Assembly: GCA_964609085.1 (NCBI GenBank)
Contig: CAZSRZ010000035.1
Span: 1 to 44,404 of the forward strand
Length of the DNA: 44,404 nucleotides
DNA from: JANPLG01 sp964609085
GTDB lineage: Bacteria; Armatimonadota; SYMT01
Direction: 5' to 3'
The position numbers were made by a program, and so were the translations under genes. The notes under the pieces were generated by a model. The model saw only the letters and a program-made list of their open reading frames with translations. It was not told the DNA's origin and made no database searches. Positions 24,755 through 32,671 of the stretch are shown one piece after another. Within the stretch, counting starts at the first letter, position 1. Every line of letters begins with the position of its first letter.

Positions 24755-25773
24755 TGCTTCGTGCCGCACCCTGGATCGGCGCGGCGATCTGCGTGTGTCT
24801 CGGGGCGGGTTTCTGGCTATTCCGTAGTCGCGCCGGGCGCGTGCTCGCTCCGGACCCCGCCGATACTGTCCGCCGCGCCTGGGCCGGAAGCCGGAATGTC
24901 CCACTCGAAGGGCGAGAGATCGTCCTCATCCCGGAACGGGGCCTCCGAGTCGAGGCTCGCGTGCTGCAGTCGAGTCGGGGCGACCTGCGTATCGACTATC
25001 TCACCGGCACGCTGCGCGGGGGGACCTTGTGGGAGGCTGGCGGCCGCACCTACCGCTACACCCCGAAATCACGCCGGCTGACCATCGCCCATGGGCGCGA
25101 CACCGAAGCGGACCGACGGAGCCAGGAGATCGAGCTGCTGCGCAACTACACGGTTCGACTCACAGGCACTGCACGCGTGGCGGGTCGTTCAGCCATCGTG
25201 GCGGAACTGAGGTCTCGCTCTGACCCCACCCGCTGGCGACGTATCTGGATCGATCCCGGCAGGTGGTTCGTTCTCGCCACCGAGGAGTATCGCGGGCAGG
25301 GGGCGACGATCATCCGAAGCTCGAGATTCATCGAAGTTAACTACCTCGATTCCGATCCCGACTCATCGCGCTTCCGGCCGCCGCAGAATCTCATTCGGGA
25401 GCTGGCCGCGGCTCGGCCGGGTGACTCTTCGTCCCGGTTCACGGCTGAAGAGTTATCGGCGCAACTCGGTTACGCGGTCCGGCTGCCGCGACGCCTGCCG
25501 GCGGGTTACAGGTATGACGGAGGCTATCTGATGCCGTGCGGCTGCGGGATGCGCCACCAGGCCGCCCGGCTAGAGTTCACGGATGGATTGAGCACCATCA
25601 CCCTGTTCGAGTGCGGCCAACGCGCCTGCGAGAGTCCCGGACGCTGCTTTGGCTGGAATCCCCAGGACACCATGACTGCGATCCGTCGCGTCGACGGCTA
25701 TTCGTATCTAGTGGTCGGCGACCTGAACCACCGCGAGTTGGAACAGGTACTGGATCACATGGGGCCCGGGTGA
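24754..25773 (+). CDS. RseB/MucB-like envelope-stress sensor protein
   Basis: A 339-residue protein with an N-terminal hydrophobic anchor or signal (about residues 5-24). The middle part (LRIDYLTGTLRGGTLWEAGGRTYRYTPKSRRLTI ... TGTARVAGRSAIVAELRSRSDPTRWRRIWIDPGRWFVLATEEY) has the LolA-like beta pattern of RseB/MucB, in which lipoprotein or LPS binding relieves inhibition of the sigma pathway. The C-terminal part (LGYAVRLPRRLPAGYRYDGGYLMPCGCG) resembles the second domain of such proteins; five cysteines near residues 266-298 (CGCG, CGQRAC, GRC) are notable. Translationally coupled to the anti-sigma gene, which supports a role as its partner. Family level is fairly sure; the signal is unknown. 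Confidence 0.78.
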   Translation: MLRAAPWIGAAICVCLGAGFWLFRSRAGRVLAPDPADTVRRAWAGSRNVPLEGREIVLIPERGLRVEARVLQSSRGDLRIDYLTGTLRGGTLWEAGGRTYRYTPKSRRLTIAHGRDTEADRRSQEIELLRNYTVRLTGTARVAGRSAIVAELRSRSDPTRWRRIWIDPGRWFVLATEEYRGQGATIIRSSRFIEVNYLDSDPDSSRFRPPQNLIRELAAARPGDSSSRFTAEELSAQLGYAVRLPRRLPAGYRYDGGYLMPCGCGMRHQAARLEFTDGLSTITLFECGQRACESPGRCFGWNPQDTMTAIRRVDGYSYLVVGDLNHRELEQVLDHMGPG

Positions 25774-25774
25774 G

Positions 25775-26629
25775 ATGCCTGACCCGCCACCGACCCTTCA
25801 ACTGGATCCCGGCGCACTCGCTCCCTCGCAGTCGCGCAATCCCGCCACCGTGCTCCAACGGCACCGGGGTTACTCCGTGCGGTTACCCGTCTTCGAGGGG
25901 CCGCTGGATCTCCTGTTACATCTGATCCGGCAGCACAAGATCGAGATCACCAACATCCCGATCGCGATGATCACCGACCAGTATCTCGGCTACCTTTCGC
26001 TGATGGAATCCCTCGACATCGAGATCGCCGGCGACTTTCTGGTGATGGCGGCGACGCTGATGGAGATCAAGTCTCGGATGCTGCTCCCCGCGCCTGAGCT
26101 TCCCCTGGATGCGGAGGATGTCGGCGATCCCCGCCAGGAATTGGTCCGCCGGCTCCTTGAGTACGAGCGGTTTCAGCAGGTGGCGGAGCAACTTCGAGAG
26201 ATGGCGGCTGAGCGTGGACTGACCTTCTCCCGTGCCGGTGCTGAAGAGTACTCAGGTGCGGTCCCACTGACCGATCTCCAACCACGCGATCTAGTGGAGG
26301 CCATCTTGCGCCTGCAGGAGGCGCGCGATCCCGAGAAGGTGGCCCAGCGCAACGCGCCTCTCAGGATCCGTCGCCAGGCGGTACAGCTCGACCAGCGGAT
26401 TCACGAAGTGCTCAAGCGCCTGCTCGCTCATGGTGGACCGATGCCGTTCTCAGCGCTCTTCCGGCAGAGCCTCCGGGCTACGGGCCGGGAGGAACTGCTC
26501 GTTACGTTCCTGGCCGTGCTGGAGCTGGTGCGCACCGGGACAATCTCGGCGTGGCAGGAGGGGCCACTGACGGAAATCTTGCTGCAGGCCGAGCGTGCAA
26601 CCGATGACCCTTCCGGGCGTGCATCGTAA
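25775..26629 (+). CDS. scpA: Segregation and condensation protein A
   Basis: A 284-residue kleisin subunit that bridges the SMC ATPase heads with ScpB in chromosome condensation. The N-terminal SMC-binding part begins with VFEGPLDLLLHLIRQHKIEITNIPIAMITDQYL and AGDFLVMAATLMEIKSRMLLP. The C-terminal winged helix (FSALFRQSLRATGREELLVTFLAVLELVRTGTISAWQEG) is present. About 30 extra residues precede the family start. ATG 25775 is 1 nt after the RseB-like stop, so scpA is probably expressed with the sigma module. scpB, often next to scpA, is not in this window. Confidence 0.95.
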   Translation: MPDPPPTLQLDPGALAPSQSRNPATVLQRHRGYSVRLPVFEGPLDLLLHLIRQHKIEITNIPIAMITDQYLGYLSLMESLDIEIAGDFLVMAATLMEIKSRMLLPAPELPLDAEDVGDPRQELVRRLLEYERFQQVAEQLREMAAERGLTFSRAGAEEYSGAVPLTDLQPRDLVEAILRLQEARDPEKVAQRNAPLRIRRQAVQLDQRIHEVLKRLLAHGGPMPFSALFRQSLRATGREELLVTFLAVLELVRTGTISAWQEGPLTEILLQAERATDDPSGRAS

Positions 26630-26707
26630 CGAAGCATGGCGATCTGCTCTGGCCGTCCCGCCGACGGCGATCCCAGGCGGCCTGCCTCATTCCCCGGAGT
26701 GCGCTTC

Positions 26708-27964
26708 ATGAACCACAGACCCTGGATTCTGGCGATGGTGATCGTCGCGGGCATGACGGCCAGCGCTCAGGCTGCCGATTGGCCGCAGTGGCGCGGACCC
26801 CAGCGCACGGGACACTCGGAAGAGAAGGGCTTGCTGAAGCAATGGCCGGCGACCGGGCCAAAACTGCTGTGGCAGATGCGGGATGTCGGAGCCGGGTACG
26901 GCGCCCCCGCCGTCGTCGGCCGTCGGCTTTACCTGATGAGCAACCGCGGCAACCAGGACGAGTTCGTGATGGCGCTCTCGGCGGAGGACGGCAGTCCGGT
27001 CTGGTCCGTGCGGATCGGCCAGGTCGGGAATCCCGATCAGCAGCCGGCCTATCCGGCCGCCCGATCCACCCCGACCGTTGAAGGCGACGTACTGTATGCT
27101 CTCGGCTCCGACGGGGATCTGGCCTGCCTGGAAACGGCGACGGGCAAGGTTCGGTGGAAAAAGAGCCTCCGCGTCGATTTCGCTGGTCAGCCCGGCGTTT
27201 GGGCTTACTCGGAGTCCCCCCTCATCGATGGTGAGGCGCTGGTGTGCACCCCAGGCGGTCCGACGGCCACGATGTTGGCCTTGAACAAGAAGACGGGCGA
27301 CGTGATCTGGAAGTCGCCGATCGTCGGAGCGGATCAGGCCGGCTACTCCTCGCCGGTAGTGGCGGAAATCGACGGTGTTCGCCAGTACGTCCAGTTCCTG
27401 CAGAAGGGGCTGGTGGGTGTGGAAGCGCGGACGGGCAAGCTGCTCTGGCGATACGAAGGTACGGCCCGGAATAGCCCCGCAAACATCCCGACTCCCGTGG
27501 TCGCCGGCCCGCTCGTCTACAGCTCCACCGGGCGTGGTGGGGGAGGCCTCGTGCGCCTGAAGGGCAATCAAGGGGCGGTCGAGGCGGAGCAGGTGTATTT
27601 CGCGACCCGGCTTCCGAACTCGATCGGCGGGTCCGTCAAGGTGGGCGACTACCTCTACGGGACGACGGCGACCGGGCTGATGTGTGTGGAGTTCGGCACG
27701 GGAACCGTCAAGTGGCAGGAACGGGGGATTGGGGCCGGGTCGGTGCTCTTCGCGGATGGGCTGCTCTTCCTACATGGGGAAAATGGCGAGATCGCCCTCG
27801 TGGAGGCCACGCCCGAGGGCTACCGCGAGAAGGGGAAACTGACCCCGCCGAATCTCCCCGAGCGCGGCCGGTCGCAGGCGTGGGCCTACCCTGTGCTCGC
27901 CAATGGGCGGCTGTACATTCGCGAGCTAGGCTCACTCTGGTGCTACGACGTGAAGAACCCGTGA
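26708..27964 (+). CDS. Secreted PQQ-binding-like beta-propeller protein
   Basis: A 418-residue protein with a signal peptide (MNHRPWILAMVIVAGMTASAQA, cut before ADWPQWRGP). The mature N-terminus DWPQWRGPQRTGHSEE is a hallmark of the outer-membrane/periplasmic PQQ-like propellers common in planctomycetes and relatives. Repeats with the tryptophan-docking pattern include ALSAEDGSPVWSVRI, LETATGKVRWKKSL, LNKKTGDVIWKSPI and VEARTGKLLWRYEG. There is no sign of PQQ-dehydrogenase catalytic residues, so it is more likely a binding or scaffold protein. ATG 26708 is chosen for the signal peptide. Confidence 0.88.
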   Translation: MNHRPWILAMVIVAGMTASAQAADWPQWRGPQRTGHSEEKGLLKQWPATGPKLLWQMRDVGAGYGAPAVVGRRLYLMSNRGNQDEFVMALSAEDGSPVWSVRIGQVGNPDQQPAYPAARSTPTVEGDVLYALGSDGDLACLETATGKVRWKKSLRVDFAGQPGVWAYSESPLIDGEALVCTPGGPTATMLALNKKTGDVIWKSPIVGADQAGYSSPVVAEIDGVRQYVQFLQKGLVGVEARTGKLLWRYEGTARNSPANIPTPVVAGPLVYSSTGRGGGGLVRLKGNQGAVEAEQVYFATRLPNSIGGSVKVGDYLYGTTATGLMCVEFGTGTVKWQERGIGAGSVLFADGLLFLHGENGEIALVEATPEGYREKGKLTPPNLPERGRSQAWAYPVLANGRLYIRELGSLWCYDVKNP

Positions 27965-28075
27965 GGCGTCTCGAGATGGTGGGCGCACCTGCGAGCCTGC
28001 TTCCGTAACTTCGAAACGCCCGGGTGAATCGAAGTGGGTAAGGCGGCGTTCGGGGTCGCGACGGAGGCCGGATCG

Positions 28076-29824
28076 ATGAAAGCGCTTGTGGCAGCGGTGA
28101 TGGCGGCGTCGTTGCTCCAGGCGGAGCCCTCCCCCGCCGCGCTTGTCGCTCGGCTCCGGAGTTCGGACAGTGGCCAGGCCTATCAGGCACAGGTCGCCCT
28201 GGAAGCCCTGGGGCCCCGGTTGCCCGAAGCCCTGCCTGAATTGCGCAAGTTGCTGCGCCTGGACACACCCGAGGCACTGCTGCAGACGGCGTTGAAGCTG
28301 GTGAGGCAGATGGGACGCGCGGCGCGGCCGGCGGCCGCGGAGCTCGCCTCACTACTGGGGCATCCTCGCACGGGGAAGATAACCGAGATGCCGGCCTACG
28401 GGGCCGCGTCGGCACTGGCCGGCATCGGTCCGGCCGCGCTTCCGGAGCTGCTCACGGGTCTGGATCGCCCCGGCAGTACGGCGGCCGAGATGGGGGTGCG
28501 CGGCCTGGTGATGATGGGGGTCCCCGCGACCCCGGGAATCCGGCGGGCGCTGGGCGATCCGCGGACGCGAGTGCGAGCCGCATGCGCGACGGCGCTCGGA
28601 TTGGTGCGCCCCCTGCAAACGGATGCGGCGCCGGACCTGAAGGCCCGCCTGCGCGACCCGGAGCTGGAGGTTCGTTTCCGGAGTGCGGAAGCGCTGTGCG
28701 CCCTGAACCGCGCCGGGGCCGACGCCGCGGTCGTGCTCTGCGAGGGCCTGGCCCGGCGGGAGAATCCCCTGGTCTACTCACAGGCACCAGAATTGCTGGC
28801 AGCACTTGGCGAACTCGCCGTGCCGGCGCTCCTGGGGGCGCTTTCAGAGCCGGGCGCGGGGCGTCAGACGCAGGCAAGTCGGGCCCTTGGGCTGATGCGC
28901 CCGCTCCCGGTCGCGGCGGTCAATCCGCTGGTCCGCCGGCTGGAGTCAGGAGACGGATCCGTTCGCGCCGCCGCCGCGCACGCACTTGGTCAGCCCGTCG
29001 CCGTCCCGCAGCTGAGGCTGGCGCTGCGAGCACCTGGAGGATTCACACGTCTCGGCGCCGCGTCCGCCCTCGCCAGGATCGGCCCCGAGGCAAAGGCAGC
29101 GCGCGCCGAACTGCAACTCTGCCTGAACGACGAGAATGCCGAGGTGCGAGTGGCGGCGGCAGGCGCCTGGTGGTCCGTCACCGGTGACGCCGAAGGAACG
29201 CTCAGCGTCGCGAGAGCGGCGCTGCAAGGCGAATCCGAAGCCGCCCGGATCGAGGCGTCCAACCTGTGCGGCACGATGAAGATGGCCGCGGCTCCCGCGA
29301 TTGCGCCGCTCCGTCGAGCGGCAAACGACCCGAGTCAGCGGGTGCGCGCAGCCGCCATCGAGGCGATCCCCGAAGTCGCCCCAGACGACGACTCGCTACT
29401 GACGCTCACGACGGCGCTTGGCCACGTGGAGGAGGAGACCGTCGCGGACGCGATTCGAGCCTGCGAGCGGATTTTGGAGCAGTTGGCGGTGAAGACCGGA
29501 GCGCTTCCGGTGATACCCCGAAGCGGCCCGCAATTGGGACGCGCTCTGTTGCGTTGTCTCGATCATCCCGGTCCGGCGCCCAGTTATCTTGCCAGTCAGA
29601 TCTTCAGGCTGCTCCCCAATCCCCCCGTAGACGGTCTCCGCGCCTCGCTGGCGAACCCTCGGAAGCGGTCACGGCTCTACGCGGCGCAGGCGATCGGATC
29701 GCTGGGGAAGCGTGCGACCGCCGCCATCCCCGACCTTGAGCAGGCTCTGCGAGACCCCGATCCCGACGTTCGGCGGGCGGCTGCGAGGGCCGTGGAGCAG
29801 ATCAAGCGCGCCGGAATCGAGTGA
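28076..29824 (+). CDS. Secreted HEAT-repeat protein
   Basis: A 582-residue protein with a short signal peptide (MKALVAAVMAASLLQA) and then HEAT/PBS-lyase-type helical repeats over almost the whole length, for example RAACATALGLVRPLQTDAAPDLKARLRDPELEVRFRSAEAL, VRAAAAHALGQ and IPDLEQALRDPDPDVRRAAARAVEQI. Such repeats build a curved solenoid that binds other proteins; no enzyme domain is visible. ATG 28076 follows GGAGG by a good distance; a GTG at 28034 is a longer option. Lies 111 nt after the beta-propeller gene on the same strand, perhaps cotranscribed. Confidence 0.85.
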   Translation: MKALVAAVMAASLLQAEPSPAALVARLRSSDSGQAYQAQVALEALGPRLPEALPELRKLLRLDTPEALLQTALKLVRQMGRAARPAAAELASLLGHPRTGKITEMPAYGAASALAGIGPAALPELLTGLDRPGSTAAEMGVRGLVMMGVPATPGIRRALGDPRTRVRAACATALGLVRPLQTDAAPDLKARLRDPELEVRFRSAEALCALNRAGADAAVVLCEGLARRENPLVYSQAPELLAALGELAVPALLGALSEPGAGRQTQASRALGLMRPLPVAAVNPLVRRLESGDGSVRAAAAHALGQPVAVPQLRLALRAPGGFTRLGAASALARIGPEAKAARAELQLCLNDENAEVRVAAAGAWWSVTGDAEGTLSVARAALQGESEAARIEASNLCGTMKMAAAPAIAPLRRAANDPSQRVRAAAIEAIPEVAPDDDSLLTLTTALGHVEEETVADAIRACERILEQLAVKTGALPVIPRSGPQLGRALLRCLDHPGPAPSYLASQIFRLLPNPPVDGLRASLANPRKRSRLYAAQAIGSLGKRATAAIPDLEQALRDPDPDVRRAAARAVEQIKRAGIE

Positions 29825-30061
29825 ACTCCGTGAATTATCCGGTCAATTTAGGCAGCGAAGCCAAACGGGGTCTTTCGCGACGCGTCGATCTCGACTAGCA
29901 TGGAGTAGCGCGTTCACGCGACATCCCTTCGTGGCCTCGAAACGGCACAGGCTTCGCCTCTGCCCGCCGAGTGCGGCCAGCCTGAGAGGGGATGATAGAA
30001 CAAGGCGGCCTCTGGATGGCGGGTCATCGCGAATGTCGACCGCCAGCCCGAGGAGACGGAA

Positions 30062-31513
30062 GTGCCCATGAGCTTGGAGACCGAATCAACCCCCGCGGCT
30101 GTCCTCAGCCCCGAACCGGCAGTGGAGCCGCATCCCCTCGCGGCTAGCCTGGCGAGTTGGGCGGAGGCGCCGCCATCTGATTTCTCCGGGGCGCTCGCCG
30201 AAGCCGGTAGCAGCATCGACGAATTGGAAGCTTTCGCACGGACCGGCATCGGCAGTGGTGGAGTGGAGTTGCTCCGTCGCGTGCTCGCAACCGCCTCGGC
30301 GGCCGGAGACACGGGCGCGGCCAGCCTGTTGCTGAAGCTCACCACCGTGATGGACCCCAGAGAGCGCGCCTGGGAGCGCGTCCACAAGGCGAAGGCCGAC
30401 GGGGACGAACTTACGGCGATCGTGACGGAGGCTGTCAAGGGCGGGCTGCTCGTGGACCTGGGCGTTCGCGGATTCGTGCCCTCCTCACAGATCGGCCTGA
30501 ACGTGCCTCGCAATCTGCAGCAGTACGTCGGGCAAACGCTACGTCTACGGGTTCTGGAAATCGACAGGCGCCGCGGCACCGTGGTGCTGACTAATCGCCA
30601 GATTCTGGAAGAGGATCGGGCAAAGAAGCGCTCTGAGGCACTGACCCGCATCCAGGAGGGCGAAGAGCGCCGCGGTATTGTGCGGCGGCTTACCGACATC
30701 GGTGCCTTCGTCGACGTGGGCGGGATCGACGGCCTCCTCCACGTGAGCGAACTCGCCTGGAAGCGGGTGGAGCACCCATCCGAAGTGCTGAAGGTCGGCC
30801 AGAAGATTCAGGTCAAGGTTCTCCGCGTCGACTCGGCCACCGGGAGAGTGTCACTCTCCATGCGTCAGCTTTTCGTGGATCCCTGGGAAGGGGTTCGCTC
30901 CAAGTACGAAGTCGGCTCCGTTCAGAAGGTAAAGGTCATCGGCATCGTGCCGCAGGGTGCGCTGGTGGAGATGGATGAAGGCGTGGATGGGTTCATCCCC
31001 GTCAGCGAAGTCTCCACCCGGCGCGTGAACACCGCGGATGAGGCGGTCCAGGTGGGGCAGGAGTTCGACGCCATGGTGATCGATCTTCGGCCGCGGGAGC
31101 GAAGGGTCGTCTTCTCCGTGCGGAAGCTCGAACAGAAGAAAGAGCGCCAGGTCGTGGATACCTACCAGAAAAAGGTAGAGCAGACGCACTCTCGGAGCGA
31201 GCGCACGACGTTGGGCGACCTGTTCGGCCACCTCTTCGCCGAACTGCGGCGCGACTTTGACTCCGAGGCCGCCGCCGAAGTGTCGGCCGCCGCTTCCGAT
31301 CCGGTCGAGGCCGAGCCGTCAGGGAACGACTCAGGGGCGGACTCCTCCGAGCCCCAGGGCGAGATGGAGACAGGCGCGATCGTTTCCCAGGACGCAGAAT
31401 CGCCGACAGAGACGGGTGCAGAGCCCGAACCGGAGCTTGAGGTAGAGGCGACAGCGGAATCGCCTGCGATGGAGGAGTCGGCGGCTGGCGAGCCCGAGCA
31501 AACGCCGGAGTGA
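30062..31513 (+). CDS. RNA-binding protein with three S1 domains and an acidic tail
   Basis: A 483-residue protein. Three S1 (OB-fold) domains at about residues 115-185 (GDELTAIVTEAVKGGLLVDLGVRGFVPSSQI), 200-270 (EERRGIVRRLTDIGAFVDVGGIDGLLHVSEL) and 285-358 (SVQKVKVIGIVPQGALVEMDEGVDGFIPVSEV). The middle one is most like ribosomal protein S1. The first 110 residues are Ala/Glu-rich and not recognised; the last 90 are very acidic and low in complexity. It is shorter than classical S1 (four to six domains), so it could be the main S1 of this lineage or an S1-like accessory factor. AGGAG is 6 nt before GTG 30062 and 12 nt before ATG 30068; I favour the GTG. Confidence 0.88.
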   Translation: MPMSLETESTPAAVLSPEPAVEPHPLAASLASWAEAPPSDFSGALAEAGSSIDELEAFARTGIGSGGVELLRRVLATASAAGDTGAASLLLKLTTVMDPRERAWERVHKAKADGDELTAIVTEAVKGGLLVDLGVRGFVPSSQIGLNVPRNLQQYVGQTLRLRVLEIDRRRGTVVLTNRQILEEDRAKKRSEALTRIQEGEERRGIVRRLTDIGAFVDVGGIDGLLHVSELAWKRVEHPSEVLKVGQKIQVKVLRVDSATGRVSLSMRQLFVDPWEGVRSKYEVGSVQKVKVIGIVPQGALVEMDEGVDGFIPVSEVSTRRVNTADEAVQVGQEFDAMVIDLRPRERRVVFSVRKLEQKKERQVVDTYQKKVEQTHSRSERTTLGDLFGHLFAELRRDFDSEAAAEVSAAASDPVEAEPSGNDSGADSSEPQGEMETGAIVSQDAESPTETGAEPEPELEVEATAESPAMEESAAGEPEQTPE

Positions 31514-31550
31514 CGCCCGGAGTGGCGAAGGTGAAGGACTTCGGTCGTCG

Positions 31551-31693
31551 TACGCCGAACTAAACCACAGACAATCAGGACGCCTAGTCCCCGAAAGGGG
31601 AGCGGGGGAACCACGTTAGTGGGGCGAATTCCCGGTGAGCCGGGGAAGGGCAGCTCTTTTGGCCCTAGCCCGTCAGCTAACCTCGTCGGCGTG
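31551..31693 (+). ncRNA. Cyclic di-AMP riboswitch (ydaO-yuaA leader)
   Basis: The conserved core of the ydaO/yuaA class is present in order: CGCCGAA at the 5' side, AGCGGGGGAACCA (31601-31613), TGGGGCGAAT (31620-31629), a stem closed by AGGG/CCCT (31647-31666), then AGCCCGTCAGCTAACCTCG (31667-31685) and GGCGT. The closing stem pairs ACGCC (31552-31556) with GGCGT (31688-31692). A CCCC-GAAA-GGGG hairpin (31589-31600) lies in a variable arm. Known members bind two c-di-AMP molecules and usually switch genes off, often cell-wall or potassium/osmolyte genes. It begins about 40 nt after the S1-protein stop; I see no clear promoter between them. Confidence 0.93.
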
Positions 31694-31759
31694 GCACAAA
31701 GAGCATCTCATGGCTGCTGGGGCCGCATCAAGCGACTCCAGCCCGCCTTCGATCGTCTG

Positions 31760-31793
31760 CGAGCCACGACGCGAGTCGGGCTCGTTTTTGTTT
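31760..31793 (+). terminator. Intrinsic terminator downstream of the c-di-AMP riboswitch
   Basis: CGAGCC-A-CGAC, GNRA-type loop GCGA, GTCG-GGCTCG (31760-31784), then TTTTTGTTT. A 10-bp stem with one bulged A and a strong T-run, the clearest intrinsic terminator in the window. It lies 67 nt past the riboswitch core and 40 nt before the next gene, as expected of an attenuator. AGCCCG at 31740-31745 can pair with CGGGCT at 31778-31783, and so could break the terminator stem. Confidence 0.9.
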
Positions 31794-31832
31794 CTCGCCC
31801 CCGGGGCGGGCAGGCATGCATCGGAGGACACC

Positions 31833-32156
31833 ATGGCCAGGTTGCCGTTCTGGAAGCGCGCGCGCCGGAGTGCTCCCGACCACCGGTCGGGGTGGGATCT
31901 ATCGGAGAGCATCACCACCGATGCACTCCCCTCGGCCGAAGCCACTCCCGGCCACGCGGAGGTGTTTTGGGAGATCCAACCGCCTCGCGTGCAGCTTCAA
32001 GTGGATGAGGCGCTAAGTGTCCCGTTGACGGTGACGGAGCAAAACGCCACCCACCTGCTGGAGCAGACTTACCGAATGCGCGAGCATCGCGAACAGGAGC
32101 GGTCCGCCTGTCCCCCCGTCTGCGATTTTGGCTCACAAGGCTATATCAGCGGCTGA
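31833..32156 (+). CDS. Small protein of unknown function controlled by the c-di-AMP riboswitch
   Basis: A 107-residue protein I do not recognise. It starts MARLPFWKRARRSAP, a basic N-terminus, continues acidic and Pro-rich, then has a stretch SVPLTVTEQNATHLLEQTYRMREHREQER likely to form a helix, and ends CPPVCDFGSQGYISG with two cysteines three apart. No signal peptide or membrane helix. ATG 31833 is preceded by GGAGG with 7-nt spacing, just downstream of the riboswitch terminator. The frame is open upstream through the terminator and riboswitch, but those starts would be part of the RNA structure. A STAS gene follows after 67 nt. Real gene likely from position and ribosome-binding site, but no homology is claimed. 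Confidence 0.65.
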   Translation: MARLPFWKRARRSAPDHRSGWDLSESITTDALPSAEATPGHAEVFWEIQPPRVQLQVDEALSVPLTVTEQNATHLLEQTYRMREHREQERSACPPVCDFGSQGYISG

Positions 32157-32223
32157 GGCCTGCTCCACAGGCTGCTCGTCGGCTGCACCACGTTCCGTTC
32201 CACTCTGCATTCCCGAGGGAGAC

Positions 32224-32592
32224 ATGGCAAGCACCGCGCTCACTGACAACGCGTCGCCCATTCAACTCGTCTGGCCCATCACGCCTGACCACGAACTGCT
32301 GGTTCGGTCTGCGTTGCCGCTGGATGCCAAGACGAGCGAGAGGATCGAGTCCGAGCTCCTCTCCGGCGGACTGCCGGAGTGTCGCGTCGTGACCCTGGAC
32401 CTCTCTGCCGCTGGTTACGTGGATAGCGACGGCATACGCTGGCTCACCCAGCTACGGGAGCGCCTCCTCGGGCAGGGCACCGAGATCCGCCTGCTGGTCC
32501 GCCCCAGGAGTCGCGTTGATCGAACGCTCTCACTGCTCCAACTGCAGGAGCGATTTGCGATCGTGCCGGCGGAAGCATCGACCTCGGACTGA
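32224..32592 (+). CDS. STAS-domain protein (anti-sigma factor antagonist-like)
   Basis: A 122-residue single STAS domain. The fold is seen in CRVVTLDLSAAGYVDSDGIRWLTQLRERLLGQGTEIRLLVRPRSRVDRTLSLLQL: a beta strand, the DSxG phospho-loop with Ser68 as the possible phospho-acceptor, a helix, and a second strand. In SpoIIAA/RsbV-type proteins the motif is DS[ST]G; here the position after Ser is Asp (DSDG). Such proteins control partner-switching kinases/anti-sigma factors or act in membrane-lipid trafficking. ATG 32224 follows GAGGGAGAC. Its place after the riboswitch-controlled gene suggests joint regulation by c-di-AMP. No cognate kinase gene is nearby. Confidence 0.8.
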   Translation: MASTALTDNASPIQLVWPITPDHELLVRSALPLDAKTSERIESELLSGGLPECRVVTLDLSAAGYVDSDGIRWLTQLRERLLGQGTEIRLLVRPRSRVDRTLSLLQLQERFAIVPAEASTSD

Positions 32593-32671
32593 GCAGGGAC
32601 GGGGGGAGCCGCCGAGTGCGCGATGCCCTGGCGACCCCCTCAGTCCGGCCGACATCATGCCCCTATCGGGC

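Noticed and set aside
29825..30061. Possible extra gene in the gap before the S1 protein
   Set aside because: No frame with a ribosome-binding site and plausible protein composition fits; the gap contains a CGACGCGTCG palindrome but no confident promoter, and is best read as the leader of the S1 gene.
31635..31832. Upstream extension of the small gene after the riboswitch (to 31635 or 31709)
   Set aside because: It would be translated through the riboswitch core and terminator, and the good ribosome-binding site belongs to ATG 31833.
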